Shown in pieces: positions 11,500 to 22,335 of a stretch of 64,000 bases of DNA. How positions within the stretch are numbered: position 1 is the first letter of the stretch; each line of letters opens with the position of its first letter. The stretch lies in the NCBI RefSeq assembly GCF_040183065.1, contig NC_091121.1, forward strand, positions 62,776,287-62,840,286, written 5' to 3'. The DNA is from Periplaneta americana (lineage: Eukaryota > Arthropoda > Insecta > Blattodea > Blattidae). The position numbers were made by a program, and so were the translations under genes. The notes under the pieces are model-generated. The model did no database searches. It was not told the origin of the DNA and saw only the letters and a list, made by a program, of their open reading frames with translations.

Positions 11500-12656
11500 C
11501 AGTGATGTCAAAGCAAGCGCATTTTTCTGATCGTGTGCGGGCATCAAGCGCTAGATATGGAAGGAGGAAGGATTTTGTATATAAATAAGCAGCCTGTTGG
11601 ATTAAGAAAACAGTGATGTGCAAACTTCTAACGGAACGTGAAATTTTATGTCGTTACTATTGTATGGTGTCTTTCTGTTTGATACTATCTATATTATGTG
11701 TAAAACAAAAGTACTATCACCAATTTCTTAATATTGCTGTTGTGTTTTAAACGTTAATAACATAATAAAGAGCTAAGAAGGAATATTCAAATAAATTACG
11801 TAGTAGTATAACTGTACTGTACTAAATTAATTAAACACATCTTTCATAAAGAAAGTTATATCCCAAAGAAAGACACTGAATATGACATGATAAGTTGGAA
11901 TTGATATTGATGGTACCATTAGCCTTATAAAAGTAATCAATAAACTATTCAAAACAATATTGTAATACAAAGCAAAGTTATCTAGGTATATGTTTTAACT
12001 GTAACTAATATTACATAACAAAACTCTTATCGCATTAAGCTTTTAAGGTGATATTGGTGCGCAACTTCCTATCATAAGAATATTAAATTATTTTCCCGAA
12101 ATCTGCTGAAGCTATAGAGCTGACGTTTTTACAACACATGGGCACTTATCTTTTATTTATGATGTAACAGTAGTTGCTTTGTTAATTAATTTCCTTACAA
12201 ACATTTTCCATCCGAATATTTTCAAAATTTTCAATACACTTTCTTCACTATTACGTATTTACGATATATTAGATTTAAGAAAACATTGTCTTAGTACCTG
12301 TAAGGCCACTAAATAAACATATCTGAAAATTTTACTTTTCTGTAAAAAAAGTTTAGAAAATATTCCTTTTGAATAAAAGAGCAAACTTGTCAAAAATGAG
12401 CATTAAAATTTAAACTTACATTCTTACAATGCACTTATAGTTCTCAGACAAAAATAAAAATTAACATGGATACAGTTTTAGAAAGTTCTCTTCCCTTTAT
12501 CCATTGACTCAGTACCGGTCATCCCTGTACATAGCTCGATCAAGCGGCATATATTACCTCTATCGTCTGTCTCGTTCCTTTTCGCTGTAAGCACTCAGGC
12601 TCTCCTGAGCTCTAAAGCTTGCGCTTGCGCCTATGAGCATTCTTTTGACATGACTG
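11500..12656. mobile_element. hAT-like non-autonomous element
   Basis: The ends are CAGTGATGTCAAA (left) and the inverse TTTGACATGACTG (right), a short terminal inverted repeat of hAT type. They are flanked by an 8-base duplication, TACTAGGC at 11492-11499 and TACTAGGT at 12657-12664 (one mismatch). Length is about 1157 bases. The interior is AT-rich with no transposase motif. The right subterminal part (12500-12640) is GC-richer and includes a palindromic CTCAGGCTCTCCTGAG. It may depend on a hAT transposase elsewhere in the genome. Confidence 0.7.
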
Positions 12657-12664
12657 TACTAGGT

Positions 12665-13170
12665 ATACGTACCTCACTTGTGAATTCGGCTATCAATTTA
12701 TACTGCTTTCATTTTTTTTCCAGACGATTGTGCGGATTTTTTTTTTTTTTTTTTTTTTACAAAACTAAACACTGACTGTCTAATTCCTTGTGCTTTGTAG
12801 CCTGAAGAAATATAATACGCCAATAATTATCAAGTATTTCACGTTAGCTACGTTTACGCTCCGTCACCGTGCTCGCTCACCAAGCTTGTACACCCTTGAT
12901 CCTTACAAACAACTCAAACGGGATTGGAACGTGTGCTGCCAAATGGAACGACTGCAGCACGGGTAAGTAATAAACCCTTCCTGACATCGCTGAACCACAA
13001 TAACTACTGCGAATATTGTTACGGAAGAAATGTAATAAAGGAATACACTGTGGCAATTTGAACATATTGTAGTTCTCAAAAGATAACGGTACAAATATTT
13101 TAGATCAAGAATAAATAAATCGATTATTCTGCGGGGAAATGGAGAAACATTACATAAACCTCAACAGCGA
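12665..13170. other. Intergenic DNA with a poly-T run
   Basis: A long T run lies at about 12738-12760. Sequence at 12840-13060 is ordinary; no gene recognised. Confidence 0.35.
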
Positions 13171-13174
13171 CCTG

Positions 13175-14690
13175 GGGCCTATTTCACAATGTTTACAATC
13201 TTTGTAAATTGTAAACTTTGTTTGTAAGTTGTAAACTTCTGTTTCACAATCTTTGTTTGTAATGTTAAACTTTACAAATGAAATCAAATCTTTACAAATT
13301 AAATTTTGCGCACTTTACAAGCATTCTGTTTCACAATGAAGTTTAATTTTACAAACGTGTAAACTTTACTTTTAAAGCTAGCACATTTTCTACAATAGCT
13401 CTGAGATGTGTAAAGTTTGATATTGCAACAAATTCTGAATAAATACAATAAAGATATATTTATTTAATTAATTTTTTAGTAACTAGGTAATATTAAGAAT
13501 CAAACTAGAGCAGTTTTGATGTTATTAAGTAGTTCTAATAACTCAGACGAAGATATTGAATTTAGGCCTAATCAAACGATGTGTACGTAAATTTTCCCGC
13601 CAAGAATTAAAGCACGTTCGTATCATTGTATGAATTTAATGAAAGGTTTCGAATGAGTCCCGCGCTACACTTCAGAATACCTCGTAAGTATCTATATACG
13701 AAAACTGTATTTAATAAACAAAGAAGTTCTCTGCACCAAAAGTAAATTAATTCAATAACGCAATAACGACACTACTTATGCAGAATTCTGAAGTCATTTC
13801 GAGTCCCGTTTCGCTGGAATCTCTCCTACAAAATATGGGACATCACATCCAACATGGAAAAGTGATGCCCTAACCTCAAAGGGAGAACTGTATTGTTTTG
13901 CATTGGTTTAATATACTAGCTGTCAGTTCCGTGCGTTAGCAGATAAGCACGGAATTTCTAAGATATCAGTGTGCAAAAGTGCCCACAGGGTAGTTGATGT
14001 TGTTAAAAGAGTTAAATTCGAGGCAGGGTTTTGATCACCAAAATGTTATTTACTGTAGCACAGAATTTTTATGCTGCTGCTGGGATCAGTAATGTTTGTG
14101 AGGTTATGGATGCAACATTAATAAATACTGATGGATCAACACAAAAGAAAAGAACCTGATTTTGTGAAAGACATTGTAATTATTTTATCAATTGCATATT
14201 TGTAAGTGGACCAAATCTGTTATTTACTTATTTGACTGAATTTGGCGCTAACTTTGGTCATTTAAGTAATAGACGTATTGGTATACTCGACCAATCACAT
14301 CACATGAAACTCCATTGTCGCCAATATATAAAAATTTAAATGCTTTTAATGTTTTTTTAAAGAATACTTTATATTTTCTGTTGCTGAAATGTGAATCAGC
14401 AAGCTTAGAATAATGTATTTTAGTACAAAATATAAACATATGTATCGATAGTCGTAAAAATACAGCGACTTTATCTCTGCTCCTTAGCGATTTTTGTAAA
14501 CTGTTGTTGGCGATATTGTGTAACCAATAATGCTTATTTGTAAATTTCTTTAGCTGATTTTGTAAAATTCGTCAAACTTTACACATTAATAAGATAGCAT
14601 TGTGAAACACAATTTACAAGCATTTGTAATATTTTACTTGTTATTTGTAAATTGTTAATTTGTAATTTGTAAGGATTGTGAAACGGGACC
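13175..14690 (+). mobile_element. PIF/Harbinger DNA transposon (defective)
   Basis: Terminal inverted repeats begin GGGCCTATTTCAC on the left, with the inverse GTGAAACGGGACC on the right. They extend through long TTTGTAA-rich subterminal repeats with internal TTTCACAAT boxes. A 3-base duplication CTG flanks it (13172-13174 and 14691-14693), as expected for this superfamily. The length is 1516 bases. It encodes a broken HARBI1-type transposase (separate entry). Loss of most of the catalytic domain makes it non-autonomous. Confidence 0.85.
13790..14285 (+). pseudogene. HARBI1-type transposase remnant
   Basis: With frame changes, the region encodes ADKHGISKISVCKSAHRVVD (13940-14000), which matches the helix-turn-helix DNA-binding region of Harbinger transposases. 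It is followed by FYAAAGISNVCEVMDATLI (about 14065-14125), in which the aspartate corresponds to the first catalytic Asp of the DDE-like domain. Later residues (GANFGHLSNRR) are eroded, and the second and third catalytic residues are not recognisable. Stops and frameshifts show it is dead. Confidence 0.7.
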
Positions 14691-14694
14691 CTGG

Positions 14695-16040
14695 TCCGTC
14701 ACAAGTGTCACTATGACCTGACTTCAGTCTTTGTAGGGAAATCAGTATCAGTAACAGTTAACTGATTGTTCGAGCCGGTTTATTCTGTCAACGCATGTAG
14801 ACATCTATCGAAAATACAGCTTCAACTGTATAACAAATTATTATACGCCAAGCTCTGCATAAGCTGCTTACAAAATGTACTACGTAAGATATTTTTATTT
14901 TTATTTTGATATAATGTTCCAGACTACTTGACTGTTTATATTTGTCCTGCGCTATAAATATTTGACGTTTTGCGCATTTTCTTTCTTTCTTTTTTACTTT
15001 TACCTTCTATGACATTTCATAATGCTTAGTGCTTTATCTCGCCTGCAGTTTTATGGGCTTAGAATTACTTTACTTACGAATCTCCGTCTGCAAGTTCGCC
15101 TCTTTTTAAATGCTCATATACATATTGTATGCACGTGACACACAAACGTGTACAGTCAACCAAACACCACGCGACCTTCTATTTAGTCCATTTCTCTTTC
15201 TGGAAAAGTAGCCTATTCTTATGCTCTCTTCACGTGATATAAATTTTGTTAACTGCAGCACAAACTTAGTGCAATAAAAATACTTCAGCGACAAATTTTA
15301 TAACTGCCTACCTTAAAATGAATTTGAGAGTAAGTTTAGCATATTTACTTACGTCGATGTTTTCCTTAAAGAAATTGAAAGTGAAGCAAAAATGTTACAC
15401 ATCAGCTATCAAATTTTGTCATGAGGTGGAATATAGCCTATGTGTAAATTCAGTTCAATATAATAATTCTTTTGGCATTGTAATTCCATTGATAAGAACT
15501 TACTCATGCCATTGTACTTTGAAACTACAATAACTACTGAGCCACCGGCGTACATGTCCTTAACCTACATGTCCTTAATCTACAAAACGCACGAATAATC
15601 GTGATACTACTGCGATCATATTGTATCATCCTATTAAAAATTGCTTTTGTACTTTCTGCAATTAGAGAAAAAAAGTACGAGGAATTCAAGCCCCATACTC
15701 CCTTCCCTATAAAAAAAAGACAATAGGAGCTGCATGTCCTGTTTATCGCGTACGGTACCTACTTAAAATACTTATGGTTAAAGAGGCAATATTCACCTTC
15801 GACAAAGATCCTTCTTTTTTTTTATTCGTGCACCTCGTTCTCAAAGTTCTCGTTTAGGTTCATGAACATTCAATTTACTCGTATCTATATTCTGCATACT
15901 GCAGATTCCTCCATCCATCTTTTAAGGGGAATAACTCAGTATTATACAAGTTTACGCTATTATTTATTGTAAATTAAATTAGGTTATGAGGTAAGAAAAT
16001 ATTGAATTATATTAAATTATACTAGGTCATACAAAATAAT
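14695..16040. other. AT-rich interval without recognised genes
   Basis: I see no conserved ORF, RNA gene or transposon ends. The ORFs of 60-70 codons here have no recognisable domains. Confidence 0.4.
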
Positions 16041-16054
16041 TATAAATATAATTT

Positions 16055-16307
16055 AGTCCACACCTGTGGAGTAACGGTTAGCGCGTCTGGCCGCGAAACC
16101 AGGTGGCCCGGGTTCGATTCCCGGTCGGGGAAAGTTACCTAGTTGAGGTTTTTCCGGGGTTTTTCCTCAACCCAATATGAGCAATAACTTTCGGTGCTGT
16201 ACCACGGACTCATTCACCGGCTTTATCACCTTCACCTCATTCAGACGCTAAATAACCTAAGATGTTGATAAAGCGTCGTAAAATAACCTACTAAAATAAA
16301 AAGTAAA
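16055..16307 (+). mobile_element. tRNA-derived SINE, family A (full length)
   Basis: It starts at AGTCCACACCTGTGGAG, with an A-box-like GTAACGGTTAGCGCGTCTGG and B box GGTTCGATTCC at normal tRNA spacing. The body reads GTTTTTCCTCAACCC and then TTCAGACGCTAAATAACC, with a GATAAAGCGTCGTAAAATAA end and an A-rich tail. A perfect 12-base target duplication TAAATATAATTT flanks it (16043-16054, 16308-16319), so this is a complete insertion. Other copies are at 18210, 44395 and 47373. Confidence 0.92.
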
Positions 16308-16319
16308 TAAATATAATTT

Positions 16320-16735
16320 TGACACGCATAGAAAACCAACAAGCGGGAGAACGTAATAAACTGTAGCATATGACATTAAATAGCCCTGTGCCGCATGGAG
16401 CGCTCCTGCCACCTAACGGTAAAACTTCGCATAAGATATCCCTATTATTACAAAAAGCCTCTTCAGTATTGGCATTGAAACTCAGACATCCGAAATACGA
16501 CCCCGGTACACTACCCTACGGCTATCCACTTCGGTCCAAGTGAATAGAAAATACCAACGGCTTAGCTTATATTTTTTCTTCCAAAATAAAACTTCAACAT
16601 GCCCTTTAAAAAAAAAAAAAAAAGACGGGACTGACGCTCAGCGATGAACTTAAATGTCTGACTTGCTTTGAAACCAATGAACTGCGTTTCAATTATGATG
16701 TTTTCCCTTCCTTGTGGATATGTGGCTACAATATA
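16320..16735. other. Intergenic DNA with a poly-A run
   Basis: Nothing recognised apart from an A run at 16605-16623. Confidence 0.35.
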
Positions 16736-16739
16736 AAAC

Positions 16740-17060
16740 GATAAGGGTGACATCGGGGGGGATCCTGAAAATAAAGCACCCGCGGGTTGAAACAGCAGCT
16801 GTTTGCTACGTCACTGTGACGTCACACAGACGCGTGCCGGGCACCTGTCCCCCTCCCCCATGCCACGTCACCGCTAGCTGGCGTGGGGACAGCTGCATTA
16901 CAACTCTCATTCGTGATTTCGATATGGTATCGCCTCCGGAATTTGTGAGACATGGCTCCCAGTCACAACAACCGAGCCACCCGCAGATTTCAGAGCACTT
17001 ACCGTATCGTATACCGCGGCCATTACTCCGAATTGTTTGACCTGGAGGGTACTTGTCCCC
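16740..17060. promoter_or_regulatory. GC-richer segment with CRE and E-box motifs
   Basis: A locally GC-rich block contains TGACGTCA at 16818-16825 and CAGCTG at 16796-16801 and 16890-16895. A 108-codon ORF (16714-17040) crosses it but shows no domain I recognise. It is either an unannotated regulatory island, part of an exon, or an unknown repeat; the data do not decide. Confidence 0.25.
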
Positions 17061-17225
17061 TCACATGACGCGAGTGATGTGTAGGCTTGTAATTGATTTG
17101 CATTTAGCACAAAGATTTCGGAATCGTAGCGGCTTTCTTGACATAGTAGAACTACGGCTGCTATTCACTAGGTATGGGGGAGTAACTTGGGAATTAAGTC
17201 ACATAAAAATGCAACCACATCCTTT

Positions 17226-17635
17226 GTCAGCCTCGTATCCTCTTATTCTCTTTGTGTTCCCCTTGTTTTTTAGTGTATCCCCTTGTTCCCCTTGCGTTCC
17301 CCTTGTTCTCCTTGTCTTCCCCTTGTTCTACTGTTCTTCCTTTTCCCCTTGTGATCCATTTGCTGTCATGTTTTTCTCTTTTCCTCCTTGTCTACTCATT
17401 CGTCCTTCTTGTGTTCTCCTTGTCCTCCCTTCGTTCTCCTAGCCATCCCCTTGTCATCCTTGTATTACCCTTGTTCTCATGTATTTCCCTTGCCGTCCCT
17501 GTCTTTTCCTTGCCCTCCTTATATTCTTCTTGTTCTGCTTGTGTAGGCCTACTCTTTTATCCTTCATGTGTTCTCCTTATATTTCTCTTGTTCTCCTTGT
17601 CTTCTCCTTATTCTTCTTATCATCCCCTCGTTGTA
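17226..17635. repeat. Pyrimidine-rich CCTTGT minisatellite (second array)
   Basis: Same degenerate ~12-base CTCCTTGT/TCCCCTTGT repeat as at the left edge of the window, here about 400 bases. It ends next to the Tc1 terminus at 17640. The overlapping plus-strand ORFs (up to 144 codons, Leu/Phe/Ser/Pro/Val-rich) are repeat artefacts. Confidence 0.85.
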
Positions 17636-17732
17636 CGAGTACACTGGTCAAAAACGGTTTTGCATATTACGGATTTTTTTTTCTGAATCAGATGTGCCAC
17701 AAATTTCTATGCATCTTTATTACATGTCAATT

Positions 17733-17960
17733 GAAGGGTTCAGAGCCATAGTGGGCCAAGCGCCATTTATTAAAAACGGAGAAAGCAAGGGTTAAAGATA
17801 TGCCATAGTTTAATGAAGATTGACATATCATTTAGTTTTAATGTGTATACTTTATATTACTTGCTATATGTTTCCATTGAATTATGGTAACTTCATTTTA
17901 ACTCTTGTTTTCTACGGTTTTAGTAAATGGCGCTTGGCCCACTATGGTTCTGGACCCTTC
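17733..17960. mobile_element. 228-bp MITE with long terminal inverted repeats
   Basis: The ends are GAAGGGTTCAGAGCCATAGT... and an inverted partner ending CTGGACCCTTC. The arms of about 50 bases include GGGCCAAGCGCCATTTA. Flanking AATT on both sides is either a 4-base target duplication or part of the terminus. A near-identical 227-base copy is at 34776-35002. No coding capacity. Confidence 0.85.
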
Positions 17961-18089
17961 AATTGCGGTAAGGAAAGGACAAAATAAAATTGTAAACTTC
18001 TTACACAAATACCAAAACAAAAAATCACTTAATTTTTTAACACAAAATCCAAATCTCATTGATTTGACGGAACAAAACAAAAACATCTT

Positions 18090-18930
18090 GAGTCAATTAA
18101 ATAATGATGTGTGGCCTCCACGAACTCGTAGACATTCCTGGACAAGACGTGTCATGCTGGAAACCAAGTTATCCAAATCATTTTGAGGAAGACCGTTCCA
18201 TTCATGTATTTTTTAAATTTTATTTTAGTAGGTTATTTTACGACGTTTTATCAACATCTTAGGTTATTTAGCGTCTGAATGAGATGAAGGTTATTATGCC
18301 GATGAAATGAGTCCGGGGTCCAGCACCGATAGTTACCCAGCATTTGCTCATATTGGGTTGAGGGAACACCCCGGGAAAAACCTCAACCAGGTAACTTGCC
18401 CCGACCGGGAATCGAACCCGAGCCACATGATTTCGCGGCCAGACGCGATAACCGTTATTCCACAGGTATGGACTCCAAACATGTATGGCCGCTGATATCA
18501 GATCCCTTATGGTTTCTGGAGGGTGTGGTCGGTTGGCAATTGTTCTTTTCAGAAGACGCCATGTATTTTCTACACAATTCATGTTCGGAGAAGCTGCTGG
18601 CCAGTTCATCCTATGAATTCCATGTCTCTGCAAGAAGTTATTCACAGTACCGGCACGGTGGTGAAGGACATTATCATTCATGAACGTGAATCCTGCTCCA
18701 AAATCCTGTGCAAATTCAGTAACTATGAGTCGAAGAACGTTATTCTCGTATTTCTATGTACCTATGTTCCCCTGTACGTGAATTAATGGTTTACGACGTC
18801 CCCATATGACTCCTGTCTAGAACAGTGCTGAACCACCTTGCTGCTGGAAGTGTTCAGCCATAAAAAATTCATTGTAACGTTCACCATTGGATCTCCACAC
18901 ATGAATAATGTTATTATCTGGACGGAGGCC
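18090..18930 (-). pseudogene. Tc1/mariner transposase pseudogene split by a SINE
   Basis: The minus strand encodes IGLRPDNNIIHVWRSNGERY (about 18930-18870), then the second catalytic Asp region FMNDNVLHHRAG, then WPAASPNMNCVENTW, where the usual third-acid position (PDMNPIEN in the family) is Asn. The gene then breaks at a SINE and resumes as EWNGLPQNDLDNLV and LRVRGGHT at 18200-18110, the normal Tc1 C-terminus. Stops occur in the first third, and the N-terminal DNA-binding domain is absent. The enzyme would be inactive even without the SINE. Confidence 0.8.
18210..18479 (-). mobile_element. SINE family A inserted in Tc1 transposase
   Basis: A minus-strand family A copy lies with its head at 18479 (reverse of GGTATGGACT) and its tail in the T-rich stretch at 18210-18220. 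It is flanked by CATGTAT at 18203-18209 and 18480-18486. Removing the insert and one duplication rejoins the Tc1 coding sequence as AAIHEWNGLPQ, which proves the order of events. About 270 bases. Confidence 0.88.
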
Positions 18931-18974
18931 AATTCTTACTTCATCTGTATTACAATGTTTGGATTATAAGTAAG

Positions 18975-19034
18975 TGTAGGTACTGCTAGCATCGTATTCA
19001 ATATTAATTGTATGATTATCACTTTTTGTTTCAT
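18975..19034. repeat. Left unit of an old tandem duplication around the LINE insertion
   Basis: GTAGGTACTGCTAGCATC followed by an AT-rich stretch and TTTTTGTTTC resembles 19757-19812 (GTAGGTACCACCAGCATC ... TTTTTTGTTTC). Before the LINE arrived, these would have been two diverged tandem units of about 125 bases. Confidence 0.45.
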
Positions 19035-19054
19035 TATTTACTATTCTTCCAAAT

Positions 19055-19710
19055 TGGAGATTTATCCTTCGAAGAGGTGGAAAAATTAAAATATCTTGGA
19101 ACAAGAGTAACAAATATAAATGACACTCGGGAGGAAATTAAACACAGAATAAATATGGGAAATGCGTGTTATTATTCGATTGAGAAGCTTTTGTCACCTA
19201 GTTTGTTGTCAAAAAACCTGAAAGTTAGAATTTATAAAACAGTATATTACTGGTTGTTCTGTATGGTTGTGAAACTTGGACTCTCACTTTGAGAGAGGAA
19301 CAGAGAATAAGGGTGTTTGAGAATAAGGTTCTTAGGAAAATATTTGGAGCTAAGAGGGATGAAGTTACAGGAGAATGGAGAAAGTTACACAACGCAGAAC
19401 TGCACGCATTGTATTCTTCACCTGACGTAATTAGGAACATTAAATCCAGACGTTTGAGATGGGCAGGGCATATAGCACGTATAGGCGAATCCAGAAATAT
19501 ATATAGAGTGTTACTTGGGAGATCGGAGGGAAAAAGACCTTTGGGGAGGCCGAGACGTAGATAAGGATAATATTAAAATGGATTTGAGGGAGGTGGGATA
19601 ATATGATAGAGACTGGATTAATCTTGCACAGGATAGGGACCAATGACGGGCTAATGTGAGGGCGGCAATGAACCTGTGGGTTCCTTAAAAGCCATTTGTA
19701 AGTAAGTAAG
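19055..19710 (+). mobile_element. 5'-truncated LINE (copy 1), RTE-like, with perfect 20-bp TSD
   Basis: The element starts within the reverse transcriptase C-terminal region (FEEVEKLKYLG...) and ends at the family terminus TTCCTTAAAAGCC followed by (GTAA)n. It is flanked by a perfect duplication TATTTACTATTCTTCCAAAT at 19035-19054 and 19711-19730. The coding frame is broken near 19245 (ACAGTATATTACTGG instead of ACAGTTATATTACCGG in copy 2) and by a stop at 19561-19563. The conserved C-terminal phrase LRWAGHIARIGESRN is present. A recent, dead-on-arrival insertion. Confidence 0.9.
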
Positions 19711-19730
19711 TATTTACTATTCTTCCAAAT

Positions 19731-20470
19731 ATTTTATTTCGGCGGTAAATTAACGTAGGTACCACCAGCATCTTATACAATTGCATGTTATAATTTTTTG
19801 TTTCTTTATTCTACGTATTATTTAAAACATTTGAAATCACTGGATATCTATTTCGGCTGTATAATGTATTTAAATTTAAGTAGTTACACATATCTAAGTA
19901 ATTAAAATGTTACACTTGGGACTACTGTAGAATTATTAAAAATTGTTTTATATCATATTTTAAGGTATGTTAGCCTGCCCTAATAAATAATAAAACTTCA
20001 TTCTTCGTATTTATTTGCCGAAGTCGTTGTTAGGTTCAGTAAATTTAATGGAAAGTCCGTAAATATAACAAGTTGTGACATACGTATCTTTGAGCGAAAC
20101 TAACTGTGACGTCTTGTTCTCATTAGAAACCCTCTTCAAACCTGACGTGCTTCAGATGGGCATTTTTGTGCAGTTTAGTCTGAGTCCGCCCCGGAGACCG
20201 TGTAACCACGCACTTGATCGTCGTCATCACTCGAGTACATACGCTTCGGCCCACAAGTGCTGATATGATGGATTGCACTGCGCAACTTTCTCAATTTCCT
20301 TCCCGATCCTCCCACCTGGCACTGTCTGGCACTGCCATTTAAAGAACTTTGTATTAATTATTAAAACATAGCTAATCTGAAGGGGCAATTAAACATTTAG
20401 CACTCAGAAGTCGAGAATGAGCTGAAGAGCTGACGGTTGGCGCAGAACGAAATCAGGCACATTTATGTAA
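19731..20470. other. Intergenic DNA
   Basis: No gene recognised. 20090-20260 is somewhat GC-richer without identifiable content. Confidence 0.35.
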
Positions 20471-20472
20471 AT

Positions 20473-20640
20473 GTTGGGTGAAATAAAATCAGAGGAATTA
20501 TATCTCTCTTAAAAATAAAAATATCTACCTCTCATATCCCTTATTCGGTGAAATAAAACTCATATACCTTATTCGGTGAAATAAAAGGAGAGGAATTATA
20601 TCTCTCTTAAAAAAATATATATATCTACCTTTACCTTTCA
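20473..20640. repeat. ~70-bp minisatellite, left part
   Basis: Units contain GGTGAAATAAAA, then GGAATTATATCTCTCTTAAA and ATATCTACCTCTCATATCC. Three partial units precede the LINE at 20640; the array resumes at 21369. Confidence 0.8.
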
Positions 20641-21370
20641 GACAAAGTATATGATTATGTCTCGTGACGAGAATATTGTACGAAATGGAAATATAAAAAT
20701 TGGAAATTTATCCTTTGAAGAGGTGGAGAAGTTCAAATATCTGGGAGCAACAGTAACAAATATAAATGATACTCGGGAGGAAATTAAACACAGAATAAAT
20801 ATGGGAAATGCCTGTTATTATTCGGTTGAGAAGCTTTTATCATCCAGTCTGCTGTCGAAAAATCTGAAAGTTAGAATTTATAAAACAGTTATATTACCGG
20901 CTGTTCTGTATGGTTGTGAAACTTGGACTCTCACTTTGAGAGAGGAACATAGGTCAAGTGTGTTTGAGAATAAGGTGCTTAGGAAAATATTTGGGGCTAA
21001 GAGGGATGAACTTACAGGAGAACGGAGAAAGTTACACAACACAGAACTGCACGCATTGTATTCTTCACCTAACATAATTAGGAACATTAAATCCAGACGT
21101 TTGAGATGGGCAGGGCATGTAGCACGTATGGGCGAATCCAGAAATGCATATAGAGTGTTAGTTGGGAGGCCGGAGGGAAAAAGACCTTTAGGGAGGCCGA
21201 GACGTAGATGGGAAGATAATATTAAAATGGATTTGAGGGAGGTGGGATATGATGATAGAGAATGGATTAATCTTGCTCAGGATAGGGAACAATGGCGGGC
21301 TTATGTGAGAGCGGCAATGAACCTCCGGGTTCCTTAAAAGCCAGTAAGTAACTAAGTAAGTAAGTAAGTA
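20640..21370 (+). mobile_element. 5'-truncated LINE (copy 2), best-preserved ORF, inside a minisatellite
   Basis: Carries an uninterrupted 228-codon frame (20651-21337), the longest of this family in the window. It represents the end of a non-LTR retrotransposon reverse transcriptase protein: FEEVEKFKYLGATVTNINDT, LPAVLYGCETWTL, LRWAGHVARMGESRN, EGKRPLGRPRRRWEDNIKMD, then a stop 3 codons after NLRVP. The catalytic FADD box and endonuclease lie upstream and are missing. It ends in (GTAA)n. It interrupts the ~70-bp array, so it post-dates array formation. Clade called RTE-like from remembered motifs. Confidence 0.88.
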
Positions 21371-21735
21371 TCCTTGTTCTGTGAAATAAGAACAGAGGAA
21401 TTATATCTCTTAAAAATAAATATATCTACCTCTTAAATCCTTGTTCGGTGAAATAAAAGCAGAGAAATTATATCTCTCTTAAAAATAAATATATGTACCT
21501 CTCATATCCTTTGTTCGCTGAAATAAAAGCAAAGGAATTATTTCTATCGTAAAAATAAATATACCTACCCCCTCATATCCTTATTCGGTGAAATAAAATC
21601 TGAGGAATTATATCTCTCTCTTAAAAATAAATATATCTACCTTCCATATCCCTTGTTCATTGAAATAAAAGCTGAGGTATTATATCTCTCTTAAAAATAA
21701 GTATATCTACCTCTCATATATATCCCTTGTCGTAT
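21371..21735. repeat. ~70-bp minisatellite, right part
   Basis: Five more units of the array at 20473-20640 (GTGAAATAARA positions near 21379, 21447, 21518, 21586 and 21659). Units vary by small indels and end near TATATCCCTTGTCG. Confidence 0.85.
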
Positions 21736-21869
21736 GTACTATGATCTGTGTTGTTCTGAGAGATGGTTATATGATAAAAAAAAAGTCTGGTATTTATAAA
21801 TGTTTAATATTCTGAACTATTAAGTTATTAAAAATAATTAAATAACAACTTCGCTGTGTTAATATTTAA

Positions 21870-22335
21870 ATTGTGGTGTTACTTTACCTGATTGACTAGT
21901 ATCGATGTAATTTCTATCATCCTCTGAATTCTAGTGAGTTCTCGCGCTATCTTCTGTTTTCCTGTTATGGTGGGGGTGTGTTCTTGATTGGTAATGTTGT
22001 ATGGAAAAGAGTGTGTGTACTGAAATTCAATTGAGTGTTGAGGATGTGTTGTGGGTGTGTTTTTTGTGTCTATAAATTTCATATTGTTCTAGAGTATCGA
22101 GTTTCTGATTTTTTCGTTCAATGTGTAGTATTTTCATGTTAGTTTCTATGTTGCTGTAGTTATGGTTGGAGTTTAAGATACGTTTTGCGTAGGTTGAATT
22201 ATTCTGTGATTTAATTATGACTGTGCTATGTTCCTTGTAACGTGTTTGAAAAGACCTTCCAGTTTGTCCAATCTACAAGTCATTACAACTACTGCAAACT
22301 ATTGTATACTCCTGTCAGGTTGTATCTGTTTGTGT
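21870..22335 (-). pseudogene. Penelope-like element, GIY-YIG C-terminal fragment
   Basis: The minus strand encodes IGQTGRSFQTRYKEH (about 22270-22225), then SNHNYSNIETNMKILHIERK and LDTLEQYEIYRHKKHTHN. This is the GIY-YIG endonuclease region at the end of Penelope-like retroelement proteins. The segment before IGQTGRS is frameshifted. A homologous fragment at 46095-46560 keeps the motif better. No reverse transcriptase part is present. Confidence 0.72.

Larger units (their letters stand above)
17640..19054 (-). mobile_element. Tc1-type transposon remnant carrying nested insertions
   Basis: The right end of a minus-strand Tc1 element is the TACACTGGTCAAAAACGG terminus at 17640-17657. Transposase sequence is read on the minus strand from about 18930 to 18090. 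A MITE (17733-17960) has inserted in the 3' untranslated part and a family A SINE (18210-18479) in the transposase gene. The opposite terminal repeat was not found before the LINE insertion at 19055, so the element is truncated at its 5' end. Confidence 0.7.

Noticed and set aside
16055..16140. Possible tRNA gene at the head of SINE-A
   Set aside because: The sequence is repeated at 18210, 44401 and 47373 with the same non-tRNA body and is bounded by target duplications.
17053..17795. Leu/Phe/Ser-rich plus-strand ORFs of up to 144 codons, and similar ones at 25-338
   Set aside because: All frames are open because the pyrimidine-rich CCTTGT repeat lacks stop codons; hydrophobic look is compositional.
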